A stretch of DNA of 6,387 bases, from positions 1 to 6,387 of the forward strand of contig JALUXQ010000217.1 of assembly GCA_027013265.1 (NCBI GenBank), given 5' to 3'. The DNA is from Campylobacteraceae bacterium. GTDB lineage: Bacteria; Campylobacterota; Campylobacteria; Campylobacterales; Sulfurospirillaceae. Positions 6,161 to 6,387 of this stretch are shown here, one piece after another. Position numbers and translations under genes: made by a program. Positions within the stretch are counted from its first letter, which is position 1. Each line of letters starts with the position of its first letter. The notes under the pieces are model-generated. The model was given only the letters and a program-made list of their open reading frames with translations, was not told where the DNA came from and made no database searches.

Positions 6161-6387
6161 ATGAAAAGAAGAAATTTTCTAAAGATAGTAGGGGGATCAG
6201 CTGCACTTGTGGCAGTTGATCCCTCACTTATAACACAAACACTTTATGCAAGTGATGGCTCTATGTACAAAGCATATGAAAAAGTCTTATTGGTTAATGA
6301 TGTGGGTACTCCTATTTTAGCAAGTTCCCTAAAAAAAGATACTAATTATATATTTAAGTATCCATATAAAGGAACTCCTGTTTTACT
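6161..6387 (+). CDS. Tat-exported protein, probably Rieske-type iron-sulfur protein (3'-truncated)
   Basis: Only about 75 residues are present; the frame is open to the window edge. The N-terminus MKRRNFLKIVGGSAALVAV is a near-perfect Tat signal (RRxFLK), with probable cleavage after ALYA-like TLYA near residue 35, which implies a cofactor-bearing periplasmic protein. The mature start (KVLLVNDVGTPILASSLKK, then YIFKYPYKGTPVLL) resembles the first strands of periplasmic Rieske proteins such as the arsenite oxidase small subunit, where an xFxYPxxxxP pattern precedes the cluster domain. The diagnostic CxH...CxxH motifs would lie beyond the edge, so the Rieske call is inference. AGGA at 6150-6153, overlapping the upstream stop codon, is 7 bases before the ATG, and the gap is 9 bases; it is surely co-transcribed with the flavoprotein. 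Its likely role is accepting electrons from the flavoprotein or linking it to the quinone pool or a cytochrome. Confidence 0.82.
   Translation, partial: MKRRNFLKIVGGSAALVAVDPSLITQTLYASDGSMYKAYEKVLLVNDVGTPILASSLKKDTNYIFKYPYKGTPVL

Noticed and set aside
1..6387. tRNA, rRNA, CRISPR arrays, insertion sequences or attachment sites
   Set aside because: No cloverleaf-like G/C-rich segment, regularly spaced repeats, transposase motif or flanking terminal inverted repeats were found on reading both strands.

Overview
The window looks like chromosomal DNA from a sulfur-oxidising Campylobacterota (Epsilonproteobacteria), probably a Sulfurimonas- or Sulfurovum-like organism. The grounds are the low G+C, the strongly A/T-biased codon use, the TATAAT-type -10 boxes with poor -35 boxes, the protein sequence flavour, and a periplasmic sulfide dehydrogenase flavoprotein. 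The genus is an inference; no marker gene is present.

Left block, + strand (2-2325). Three tightly packed genes: the 3' part of a membrane sensor histidine kinase (its start lies outside the window), a small exported protein with one CXXCH heme-binding site, and a D12-class adenine-specific DNA methyltransferase. The first two genes overlap by 7 bases. The second and third abut with no gap, so all three are probably one transcript. The heme protein has no methionine or second histidine to act as a distal heme ligand.

Middle block, - strand (2357-4562). pyrC (class II dihydroorotase, pyrimidine biosynthesis) is followed 79 bases downstream by a PilZ-domain protein, a likely c-di-GMP receptor. 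The PilZ gene appears to have its own promoter in that gap. The 31-base gap between the methyltransferase and the PilZ gene, which converge, shows no clear terminator.

Divergent intergenic region (4563-4804, 242 bases). It is very A/T-rich and holds no credible gene. It contains candidate promoters for both flanking genes, a nested dyad centred on 4628, and two palindromes in the leader of the right-hand operon (4725-4739 and 4751-4766).

Right block, + strand (4805 to the edge). A Tat-exported flavoprotein of the flavocytochrome c sulfide dehydrogenase family (FccB/SoxF type) is followed 9 bases later by the start of a second Tat-signal protein whose N-terminus resembles periplasmic Rieske proteins. 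The usual cytochrome subunit (FccA) is not the next gene. This suggests sulfide oxidation coupled to a different electron acceptor.

No tRNA, rRNA, CRISPR array, insertion sequence or attachment site was seen. Nothing here amounts to a clearly new system. The best leads are the kinase/heme protein/methyltransferase unit, the FccB-Rieske-like pairing, and the unexplained dyads in the divergent promoter region.
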